A stretch of DNA of 6,135 nt from Pseudomonadota bacterium (GTDB lineage: Bacteria > Pseudomonadota > Gammaproteobacteria > JAKAQQ01): NCBI GenBank assembly GCA_021852325.1, contig JAJZNM010000098.1, forward strand, positions 1-6,135. Direction: 5' to 3'. Positions 1 through 5,403 of the stretch are shown here, piece after piece; the stretch's first letter is position 1, and each line of letters opens with the position of its first letter. The position numbers and the translations under genes are program-made. Below the pieces are notes generated by a model. It ran no database searches. It was not told the DNA's origin and was given only the letters and a program-made list of their open reading frames with translations.

Positions 1-585
1 GAGGGCAATCGTCGCGACGAGCCCCGCGATCACTTTCCGTCGATGCCCCGCTTTGAGCGCCCAGTGGGCGAGCGTCACGGTCACAGCGCTTGAGAGCAGG
101 ATCAGGGTGTTGATGGCGGGAATGCCCCACGGCGGCATGGCACTGAACGTGCCGCCGACGTGGGCCGGGCCGTTGGTCGGCCACAGTGCCCGGTAATGCG
201 GGTAGAGCAGCGCATGGGTAAAAAACATGTTGGACGCGCCACCGAGCCAGGGAACCACGAATAGGCGTTCGTAGAACAGGGTTCCAAAAAACGCGCCAAA
301 GAACATCACTTCCGAGAAGATGAAAAACACCATCGCCCACCGGAAGGTCCGGTCGACCTGCAGGTTATAGGACCCCGCTTCGCTCTCCCGGATGACCGTG
401 CCGAACCAACCGATCTTGGTCAGGATCAGGGACAGTACGCCGAGTCCCATGACGATCGGCCCGAGTGTATTCAAACCATCGATCCAGAGGCCCGCTCCCA
501 GCATGAAACCGAAAAGCCCCAACGAGCCGAAAATGGACCAGGGCGTGCCATGGGGCAGGTAGTAGGAATCAGCGGGTGCGCTCAT
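1..585 (-). CDS. coxC: Cytochrome c oxidase subunit III, partial (C-terminus beyond left edge)
   Basis: This is the third core subunit of the aa3-type oxidase, a cofactor-free membrane protein that stabilises subunit I and sustained proton uptake. The ATG at 585-583 opens 195 codons without a stop before the window ends; the family is usually about 270-300 residues, so the last third is missing. The N-terminus (MSAPADSYYLPHGTPW) has the usual Tyr-x-x-Pro-His-x-x-Pro-Trp start of bacterial subunit III. The conserved membrane glutamate is in FSEVMFFGAFF (E92, matching bovine Glu90), preceded by RWAM. PAINTLILLSSAVTVTLAHWAL (about 156-177) is another family signature. Membrane spans are visible at about 18-35, 42-60, 82-103, 156-175 and 184-195. 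A GGAG motif lies 11 nt before the ATG. The gene follows a small membrane-protein gene after 69 nt and is probably co-transcribed with coxB and coxA. The family is certain; only the length is unknown. Confidence 0.97.
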   Translation of the reverse strand, partial: MSAPADSYYLPHGTPWSIFGSLGLFGFMLGAGLWIDGLNTLGPIVMGLGVLSLILTKIGWFGTVIRESEAGSYNLQVDRTFRWAMVFFIFSEVMFFGAFFGTLFYERLFVVPWLGGASNMFFTHALLYPHYRALWPTNGPAHVGGTFSAMPPWGIPAINTLILLSSAVTVTLAHWALKAGHRRKVIAGLVATIAL

Positions 586-654
586 GCGATGGGGATCTCC
601 AAGGAGGGAGTGGGAGAAGCGGTCGATTCCGTCCTGGCCCGTGCGGTGCCGGCG
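586..654 (-). other. Short spacer before coxC with its ribosome binding site
   Basis: This 69-nt gap separates the stop of the 45-residue protein from the coxC ATG. Read on the minus strand it ends in TTGGAGATCCCCATCGC before the ATG, so GGAG (597-600) is the likely Shine-Dalgarno, with a rather long 11-nt spacing. I see no promoter, no terminator hairpin with a T-run, and no remnant of a cox11 coding sequence. Confidence 0.5.
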
Positions 655-792
655 TCAGCCGAGCCACGCACGGATCCCGTAAAACCCGATATAGATGACC
701 ACGGCCAGGACGCCCAGGGCAATGGCCATGCGGACGGCCCGCTTCCTGCGCGCACGATCGGCTGGTGAACCGGGTTCTGGATCCTGCACCAT
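655..792 (-). CDS. 45-residue single-span membrane protein between coxA and coxC
   Basis: The ATG at 792-790 lies one base after the coxA TGA, and the frame runs 45 codons to a TGA at 657-655. The product has a polar N-terminus (MVQDPEPGSPADRARRKR), one hydrophobic span at about 20-38 (MAIALGVLAVVIYIGFYG) and a short tail ending AWLG. The basic cluster RARRKR before the span predicts a cytoplasmic N-terminus. There is no cysteine and no metal motif. Many proteobacterial cox operons carry a small one-span protein just after coxA, sometimes annotated as a cytochrome oxidase small assembly protein, and the position and topology fit that class; I cannot confirm homology by eye. The ribosome binding site is weak (GAGG 12 nt upstream), so translation may be coupled to coxA termination. 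Its tight fit between two oxidase genes argues for a real gene with an accessory or assembly role. A longer reading of this frame, to about 957, would only be coxA antisense-frame overlap. Confidence 0.72.
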   Translation of the reverse strand: MVQDPEPGSPADRARRKRAVRMAIALGVLAVVIYIGFYGIRAWLG

Positions 793-793
793 C

Positions 794-2371
794 TCATCCC
801 GCGACCTCGGGTGGTGTCGTGAAAGTATGGTAGGGCGCGGGCGAAGGCACGGTCCATTCGAGTCCATGGGCCCCTTCCCAGACGTGCGCCTCTGCCTTCT
901 TCCCACCATAGATTGTGGCAAAGATGATCGCCACGAAGATGAGCTGAGCCGCCCCAAACACGAACCCGCCGATGCTCGAGACCATGTTGAGATTGGTGAA
1001 CTGGACCGCGTAATCCGGAACGCGCCTCGGCATACCCGCCAGCCCCAGGAAATGCATGGGGAAGTAGAGCACGTTGACCGAGATCACGCTGACCCAGAAA
1101 TGGACCTTCCCCCAGAACTCGCTATACATATGCCCGGTCCACTTGGGAAGCCAGAAGTAGACCGCGGCCATGATGGCGAACACGGCCCCGGTCACGAGGA
1201 CATAATGGATATGGGCCACCACGAAATAGCTGTTGTGATATTGGAAGTCAGCAGGCACGAGCGATAGCATCACCCCAGAAAAACCACCAATCGTGAAAAG
1301 CACGATGAAAGCGATCGCAAACAACATGGGTGTCTCGAAGGTCAAGGCACCTTTCCACATGGTTGCAACCCAATTGAAGATTTTCACTCCTGTCGGCACC
1401 GCGATCAGCATCGTGCTGAACATGAAGAAGAGATCAGCGGAGACCGGCATCCCGGAGGTGAACATGTGATGCCCCCAGACGATGAATGACAGGAACGCAA
1501 TCGAAGCCAGCGCGTAGATCATGGTGGTCCGACCGAACAGTGGCTTGTGCGAGAAGGTCGGTACAATCTCCGAAATGATCCCGAAGGCTGGCAGGATCAT
1601 GATATAGACTTCGGGGTGCCCGAAGAACCAGAAGACATTCTCCCAGAGCAGCGGGCTGCCGCCACCCGCGACCGAGAAAAAGTGGGTGCCAAAAAAGTGG
1701 TCGAAGAGCTGCATCGTCACGCCGCCCGCGAGCACCGGCATCACGGCCACGAGGAGATAGGCCGTGATCAGCCAGGCCCAGACGAAAAGTGGCATCTTCA
1801 TGAGCGTCATCCCCGGCGCACGCATGTTCAGGATGGTGACGATGATGTTGATGCCTCCGAGCACGGAGGAAATTCCCATGAGATGGATCGCGAAGATCAG
1901 GAACGGGAACGAATAGCCGAGTTCCATGCTGTAGGGCACATAGAGGGTCCATCCGCCCTCGGGCCCGCCGCCCGGGAGAAACAGCGTGAGGAGGAGGAGC
2001 GTGAAGGCAAAGGGGAGAATCCAGAAACTCCAGTTGTTGAGCCGCGGCAGGGCCATGTCGGGTGCGCCGATCATGAGCGGGATCATCCAGTTGGCGAGCC
2101 CCACGAACGCCGGCATCACCGCACCGAAGATCATGATGAGACCGTGCATCGTGACCAGCTGGTTGTAAAACCCCGGGTTCACGAACTGGAGACCGGGCTC
2201 ATAAAGCTCCGCCCGGATCACCATGGCCATCGCGCCCCCGATGAAGAACATGATCAGGCTGAACAGGAGATACAGGGTGCCGATGTCCTTGTGGTTGGTC
2301 GTCTTGATCCAGCGCATGAGCCCCCGGCTGGCCGGATGTGCGTCGTGGCTGAGGGCGATCGATTGGGACAT
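794..2371 (-). CDS. coxA: Cytochrome c oxidase subunit I (aa3-type, heme-copper A family)
   Basis: This is the catalytic subunit. It reduces O2 to water at the heme a3-CuB site in the inner membrane and pumps protons. The 525 residues match the usual bacterial length, with about 12 membrane spans. Heme a ligands are H76 (MHGLIMIFG) and H389; the heme a3 ligand is H387 (VVAHIHYV); CuB ligands are H252, H301 and H302, with Y256 of GHPEVY the cross-linked tyrosine. The D channel is present: D105 in APDMALPRLNN and E254. The K channel is present: T327 and K330 in VPTGVKIF. R449 and R450 (MPRRVPDY) match the propionate-binding arginine pair. The odd point is QYHNSYFVVAH: the Mg-ligand histidine (H379) is kept, but the next residue, normally Asp, is N380, and the usual Thr is S381. 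The C-terminus (LEWTVPSPAPYHTF) is typical. GGAG lies 9 nt before the ATG, 39 nt after coxB. Confidence 0.99.
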   Translation of the reverse strand: MSQSIALSHDAHPASRGLMRWIKTTNHKDIGTLYLLFSLIMFFIGGAMAMVIRAELYEPGLQFVNPGFYNQLVTMHGLIMIFGAVMPAFVGLANWMIPLMIGAPDMALPRLNNWSFWILPFAFTLLLLTLFLPGGGPEGGWTLYVPYSMELGYSFPFLIFAIHLMGISSVLGGINIIVTILNMRAPGMTLMKMPLFVWAWLITAYLLVAVMPVLAGGVTMQLFDHFFGTHFFSVAGGGSPLLWENVFWFFGHPEVYIMILPAFGIISEIVPTFSHKPLFGRTTMIYALASIAFLSFIVWGHHMFTSGMPVSADLFFMFSTMLIAVPTGVKIFNWVATMWKGALTFETPMLFAIAFIVLFTIGGFSGVMLSLVPADFQYHNSYFVVAHIHYVLVTGAVFAIMAAVYFWLPKWTGHMYSEFWGKVHFWVSVISVNVLYFPMHFLGLAGMPRRVPDYAVQFTNLNMVSSIGGFVFGAAQLIFVAIIFATIYGGKKAEAHVWEGAHGLEWTVPSPAPYHTFTTPPEVAG

Positions 2372-2410
2372 GTCAGGATTCTCCGCTGGTTGACCGATGC
2401 AAGAACCGGT

Positions 2411-3253
2411 TCAAGGATCCGGGTTGGACACAGGGGATGCCGCTCCGGCCAGGGGGTGGCGCTGTCTCCATTGCTTCACCCAGGCCAGAAACTGCGCTTT
2501 CGGTTTTGCCACCACCACGATCGGCATGTAGGCGTGCCCCCAGCCGCAGATCTGGTTGCACTGCCCCCGGTAGATCCCCGGCTTCAGGATCTTGACCCAG
2601 ATCGAGTTGACGAGGCCCGGGTTGGCATCCATCTGGACACCGAGATCCGGAACCCACCAGGAATGGATAACGTCTTTCGAGGTGATGAGGAGACGGATTT
2701 TCTCGCCGACGGGCAAGACCAAAGGATGTGTGACCGCATGCAGGTAGTGGGGCGTGGAATACGGGCTCAAGCCGGAGTTGAGAGGGGCGATCCGGAGACT
2801 CGAGTCAGCGAGGCGGCTATAGATGTTGATGTTCCAGCGCGGATAGGTATAGCGCCACAGCCACTGGTAACCCGTCACCTCGACCGTCATCTCGGAATGA
2901 TGGACATTTTCAGCGCGGATCAGCACCCGTGCCGCCGGGATCGCCATCACGATCAGGATGATGAACGGGATGATCGTCCAGACCACCTCGAGCGCGGTAT
3001 TCTCATGAAAATCGGCAGGTTTCGGGTGGCGGGATCTCCGGTGGAAGATGATCGACCAGGTGATGGCCCCAAACACGATGGCCGCGATCCCGCACATGAT
3101 CCAGAAGGCCATCATGTTGAGCCCATAGATCGCATGACTGATCGGGGTCACGCCATAGGGCAGGTTGTAGAGGGTCCGGGCCCCAAGCGGTGGGATCCCC
3201 ATCGCCAGGAGCAGGGTGGCACCTGCGGCAGCCAGCAGCCGACGGTATTTCAT
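2411..3253 (-). CDS. coxB: Cytochrome c oxidase subunit II (CuA subunit) with altered Mg-site residue
   Basis: This subunit takes electrons from a periplasmic donor at its CuA centre and passes them to subunit I. The 280 residues start with a signal peptide (about 1-25, cleavage plausible after PPLGA), then two membrane spans at about 44-70 and 88-110 (AFWIMCGIAAIVFGAITW; VVWTIIPFIILIVMAIP), then the periplasmic cupredoxin domain. The aromatic electron-entry motif is GYQWLWRYTY (128-137). CuA ligands are H197 (VIHSWW), C232, C236, H240 and M243 in GQCNQICGWGHAYMP. The residue between the cysteines that donates a backbone carbonyl, normally Glu, is Q234. The loop GVQMDANPG (205-213) has Gln where Lys is common. 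There is no cytochrome c domain at the C-terminus, so it is not caa3-type. The domain is net basic. The start ATG overlaps the stop of the DUF2244 gene (ATGA), with GGGAGAGG 7 nt upstream. Confidence 0.98.
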   Translation of the reverse strand: MKYRRLLAAAGATLLLAMGIPPLGARTLYNLPYGVTPISHAIYGLNMMAFWIMCGIAAIVFGAITWSIIFHRRSRHPKPADFHENTALEVVWTIIPFIILIVMAIPAARVLIRAENVHHSEMTVEVTGYQWLWRYTYPRWNINIYSRLADSSLRIAPLNSGLSPYSTPHYLHAVTHPLVLPVGEKIRLLITSKDVIHSWWVPDLGVQMDANPGLVNSIWVKILKPGIYRGQCNQICGWGHAYMPIVVVAKPKAQFLAWVKQWRQRHPLAGAASPVSNPDP

Positions 3254-3777
3254 GTACGGACCTCTCCCGCTTGACTCTCGGTGTGATCTCCATCCCTGAA
3301 GCGTTCAGGATCATGTGCTTCGCGCCCGGCGGATGCGATCGGGCATAGATAGCGCCGCAACCGTCTCGAGAGTTCCTGCTTATCCTCCTCGCCGAGACAG
3401 GCCCCGATCTCTGAGGCCCGCCCGGAGGCCCCGATCCAGATCCGGTGACGCCTCCAGGGACCGCCGGCTTCTTCGATCAGGCGGGCCCAGCCACGCTGGA
3501 CCCGGAAACTCGACTCGGGACCGCGGAATCCCCGGGTGATGGTCACCCAATCGTCATCGATCCTGATCCGCTCGAGATAGCCACTGGCGCGTTCCGCGAA
3601 CCAGGTGGCCGAGATGAGCCCGATCAAGGCCAGGACGTCAAAGGCCAGAATCGGCCAGAAACCGTAGAGCCACGTCAGCACCCCACCGAGTGTGAGCGCT
3701 GCCAAAAGACCGAGACCGAACAGCCCGAGCTCTGCTTTGCGAAATGACCGGTTGGGACGAACAATGATCGTATGCAC
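3250..3777 (-). CDS. DUF2244 membrane protein, cox-associated
   Basis: The frame starts at GTG (3777-3775); an in-frame TAG lies 45 nt upstream and no other start codon intervenes. The product has 175 residues. It begins with IIVRPNRSF, has two membrane spans at about 17-37 and 39-59, and then a soluble part with a beta-rich stretch (YLERIRIDDDWVTITRG, 67-83) and RIWIGASGRASEIGACLGEE followed by a helix (112-144). The arrangement of two spans plus a C-terminal domain containing an EIG-x-x-L-x-x-E-E motif matches my memory of the DUF2244 family, which is frequently found next to cox genes in proteobacteria. The last 30 residues are polar and probably disordered. The stop shares ATGA with the coxB start, which suggests translational coupling and a role in oxidase assembly or maturation. 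No catalytic or metal motif is evident, so the biochemical function is unknown. Confidence 0.85.
   Translation of the reverse strand: MHTIIVRPNRSFRKAELGLFGLGLLAALTLGGVLTWLYGFWPILAFDVLALIGLISATWFAERASGYLERIRIDDDWVTITRGFRGPESSFRVQRGWARLIEEAGGPWRRHRIWIGASGRASEIGACLGEEDKQELSRRLRRYLCPIASAGREAHDPERFRDGDHTESQAGEVRT
3261..3268 (-). promoter_or_regulatory. Ribosome binding site of coxB inside the DUF2244 gene
   Basis: On the minus strand GGGAGAGG lies 7 nt before the coxB ATG and within the last codons of the DUF2244 gene. It supports the ATG at 3253 as the coxB start and, with the 4-nt ATGA overlap, coupled translation. Confidence 0.7.
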
Positions 3778-3783
3778 TGAGGA

Positions 3784-3795
3784 CGAGGCCCCTCG
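3784..3795. repeat. Short dyad CGAGG-CC-CCTCG in the leader of the DUF2244 gene (copy 1)
   Basis: The 12-mer CGAGGCCCCTCG has 5-base inverted arms around two bases and occurs again, identically, at 3866-3877, which is 82 nt away on the other side of the putative promoter. This copy sits between the predicted transcription start and the GTG start codon. In the RNA it would read CGAGGGGCCTCG and could place the weak AGGGG ribosome binding site in a small hairpin. It could be a protein operator or chance in GC-rich DNA. Confidence 0.35.
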
Positions 3796-3817
3796 ATGCG
3801 TTGTGCGGTGTAGGCGA

Positions 3818-3847
3818 ATTATGCACTATCCCGAGGGGATTCGACAA
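3818..3847 (-). promoter_or_regulatory. Candidate sigma70-type promoter for the DUF2244-cox genes
   Basis: On the minus strand TTGTCG (3847-3842) and CATAAT (3823-3818) are separated by 18 nt, matching four of six and five of six consensus bases. A start near 3811 would give a leader of about 34 nt before the GTG of the DUF2244 gene. The -35 lies in the last codons of bioD and the -10 just past its stop, in the only notable gap between the biotin and oxidase genes. The spacer contains the dyad ATCCC-GAG-GGGAT (3828-3840). This is a match by eye only; in a GC-rich genome such an AT-rich -10 is more meaningful than usual, but it is unproven. Confidence 0.45.
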
Positions 3848-4575
3848 TCACCTGTGCGGGCTTGGCGAGGCCCCTCGGGATCCCCGGGGTGGATCGAGGG
3901 TTCCGGTGGACGAAGCGCGTCTGCCACCGCGCCGATCTCAGGGGTCGTGAGCATCGGGATGACTCCGAGGCATGGGATGGCGAGACGGGCTGCGAGCGTT
4001 GCCAGGACCGCCTCGGGCTCCACCAGGGTGGGATCCAGCCGGTTCGCCACCCAGCCGAGGCAGGGGATCCTATCGGCCGTGATCGCCTCGAACGTGAGCA
4101 ATGCATGGTTGATGCACCCGAGTCTCAAGCCCACGACCATGACCACCGGATAGCCCAATCCCCGCACCAGGTCGACGATCGATCGTTCCTCACCGAGTGG
4201 AACCCGCCACCCGCCCACGCCCTCGACAATCACGGTGTCCGCCCGGGTCTCGAGCATCCGAACCCGCTCCACGATCCGGTCGATGTCGATTACGACTCCG
4301 GCCTGATCGGCCGCGATATTCGGCGAAACCGGTGGAACAAACACATAAGGGTTGACTTCTTCCCAGGTCTCCTCAATGTTGATCTCCGCACGGAGGAGCT
4401 CCGCGTCGGTGCTGCGCAAAGACTGGGACTCCCGCAACACCCCGCCGGTCGCAACCGGTTTCATGGCGGCCACCCGCAATCCGTGTTTCACCGCCCAACG
4501 GATCCAGCCGGCCGAAACCACCGTTTTGCCAACTCCGGTATCCGTTCCGGTGATGAAAAGCCCGGTTGTCGGCAT
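3826..4575 (-). CDS. bioD: Dethiobiotin synthetase BioD
   Basis: This enzyme makes dethiobiotin from 7,8-diaminopelargonate, CO2 and ATP in the cytoplasm, the penultimate step of biotin synthesis. The 249 residues open with the P-loop GTDTGVGKT (10-18). Residues matching the E. coli active site can be placed: K17 and T18, K39 in MKPVATG, D57 in STDAELL and E118 in VEGVGGWRVPL. VVGLRLGCINHALLT (147-161) is a further BioD signature. The conserved fold ends near residue 225; the tail after it (PSIHPGDPEGPRQARTGD and a few more) is a polar extension compared with the usual 220-230 residues, so the C-terminus may be unstructured. The ATG directly follows the bioC stop (TGAATG) and has AAGGAGG 8 nt upstream. 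It is the last biotin gene of this operon; a possible promoter for the cox genes begins inside its 3' end. Confidence 0.98.
   Translation of the reverse strand: MPTTGLFITGTDTGVGKTVVSAGWIRWAVKHGLRVAAMKPVATGGVLRESQSLRSTDAELLRAEINIEETWEEVNPYVFVPPVSPNIAADQAGVVIDIDRIVERVRMLETRADTVIVEGVGGWRVPLGEERSIVDLVRGLGYPVVMVVGLRLGCINHALLTFEAITADRIPCLGWVANRLDPTLVEPEAVLATLAARLAIPCLGVIPMLTTPEIGAVADALRPPEPSIHPGDPEGPRQARTGDCRIPSG
3866..3877. repeat. Short dyad CGAGG-CC-CCTCG inside the end of bioD (copy 2)
   Basis: This is an identical copy of the 12-mer at 3784-3795, lying in the codons for the C-terminal tail of BioD, about 60 nt upstream of the predicted transcription start of the cox cluster. That is a position where an activator could bind. 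It is also followed by the GC-rich dyad GGGATCCCC. Significance depends on how often the 12-mer occurs elsewhere in the genome. Confidence 0.3.
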
Positions 4576-5403
4576 TCAGCTGCCCTCCTTCCGCTCTAGC
4601 CGCATGGGCGTCCAGGCGAGTCCATAGAGCACCTCATAGGTCACGGGCAACCCCCCACCCGGCCGGCGCATCGTCTCATAGGCGCGGGTGAGTGTTTCGA
4701 GAGCCTGTCTTCCCAAAAGACCTCGGGCACGCCGGGCGTGCCGGTTGGTCGCACCGATCCGCCTGAGTTCATCCGCCAGGGTCTTGAGGTCGGCAACCTC
4801 CTCGGTCACGAGATCCACATCCAGTACGACTTCCACGAACCCCACCCGCATGAGTTGCGCCCCCCAAGCCGGCCCGTCCAGGAATGCGCTCACATGCGGC
4901 CCGTCGTCCACATGGGACCAGGCCTCCCGGAGCTCCTGGAAGGTCCGTGGGCCAAAGGTGGCAAACAGGAAGGCCGACCGGTCGCAGAGGACCCGGAACA
5001 CTTCCGACAGGGCAGGGGTCGGATCGTCGAACCACTGGAGGAGGAGATTGCTGAACACGAGGTCCACGCTTGAAGACAAAAGCGGCAATGCTCGCGCATC
5101 GGCGCAGAGGGTTGTCGAATGGCGTTCCTGATGCATCTGTTTCCAGCGCAGCATCTCGTAGGCCGCATCCAGTCCGATGATCCGGGCATCCGGATATTGC
5201 CGGGCGAGTGGCGGCTCTGCATGTCCCGTGCCGCAGCCGAGGTCGAGAATCCATCCGGGTCTGAGATCGAGCAAGGGCAGCCGCTCGATGAGATCGGACT
5301 CGATCCGGTGCTGCAAGGTGGCCGCTGCGTCATAGGTCGAGGCCGCCGACCGGAACCCCCTCTGGACTGCCCGAGGATCCAGCTCAAAGTGATGCGTGCG
5401 CAT
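4576..5403 (-). CDS. bioC: Malonyl-ACP O-methyltransferase BioC
   Basis: BioC uses S-adenosylmethionine to methylate the free carboxyl of malonyl-ACP, disguising it so that fatty acid synthesis can extend it to pimeloyl-ACP methyl ester. The 275 residues show the class I methyltransferase motif I LDLGCGTGH (53-61), the acidic motif II at D79 (IIGLDAAYEML), and the SNLLLQW motif (118-124). BioC-specific features include the N-terminal VQRGFRSAASTYDAAATLQ (13-31), the LRRIGATN motif (213-220) and the C-terminal LPVTYEVLYGLAW (252-264). Length agrees with the family (about 250-280). The ATG at 5403 overlaps the end of bioH by 20 nt in another frame, and the stop abuts the bioD ATG, so all three are one transcription unit. 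No anomalies are visible in the catalytic motifs. Confidence 0.97.
   Translation of the reverse strand: MRTHHFELDPRAVQRGFRSAASTYDAAATLQHRIESDLIERLPLLDLRPGWILDLGCGTGHAEPPLARQYPDARIIGLDAAYEMLRWKQMHQERHSTTLCADARALPLLSSSVDLVFSNLLLQWFDDPTPALSEVFRVLCDRSAFLFATFGPRTFQELREAWSHVDDGPHVSAFLDGPAWGAQLMRVGFVEVVLDVDLVTEEVADLKTLADELRRIGATNRHARRARGLLGRQALETLTRAYETMRRPGGGLPVTYEVLYGLAWTPMRLERKEGS
4584..4590 (-). promoter_or_regulatory. Strong ribosome binding site of bioD within the end of bioC
   Basis: AAGGAGG lies 8 nt before the bioD ATG and is read in bioC as the Lys-Glu-Gly codons of the BioC C-terminus (RKEGS). This near-perfect Shine-Dalgarno fixes the bioD start at 4575 and indicates efficient translation of bioD after bioC. 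Confidence 0.85.

Noticed and set aside
655..792. The 45-residue protein as a truncated Cox11
   Set aside because: It has only a generic basic-plus-one-span pattern, no Cox11 copper-binding cysteine motif, and no degenerate Cox11 sequence in the following 69 nt.
695..1267. A 190-codon plus-strand frame over the end of coxA and the small gene
   Set aside because: It has the same low-complexity antisense composition and no plausible ribosome binding site or domain.
794..2371. CoxA as a quinol oxidase (CyoB-like) because of the HNS motif
   Set aside because: The adjacent CoxB has all CuA side-chain ligands, and the sequences around the CoxA heme ligands (VVAHIHYV) and its C-terminus are of the cytochrome c oxidase type.
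1547..3274. A 575-codon open frame on the plus strand, antisense to coxA and coxB
   Set aside because: Its product is full of His, Arg, Asp, Glu, Pro and Gly with no recognisable domain, which is typical of the antisense frame of GC-rich genes. The opposite strand encodes two clear oxidase subunits with all catalytic residues.
3828..3840. The dyad after bioD as a transcription terminator
   Set aside because: The stem is only 5 bp with a 3-nt loop and no T-run follows on the minus strand; it lies instead in the spacer of a plausible promoter.
3862..4599. A 245-codon plus-strand frame across bioD
   Set aside because: It is antisense to an unmistakable BioD with intact P-loop, and its translation has shadow-like composition and no motif.
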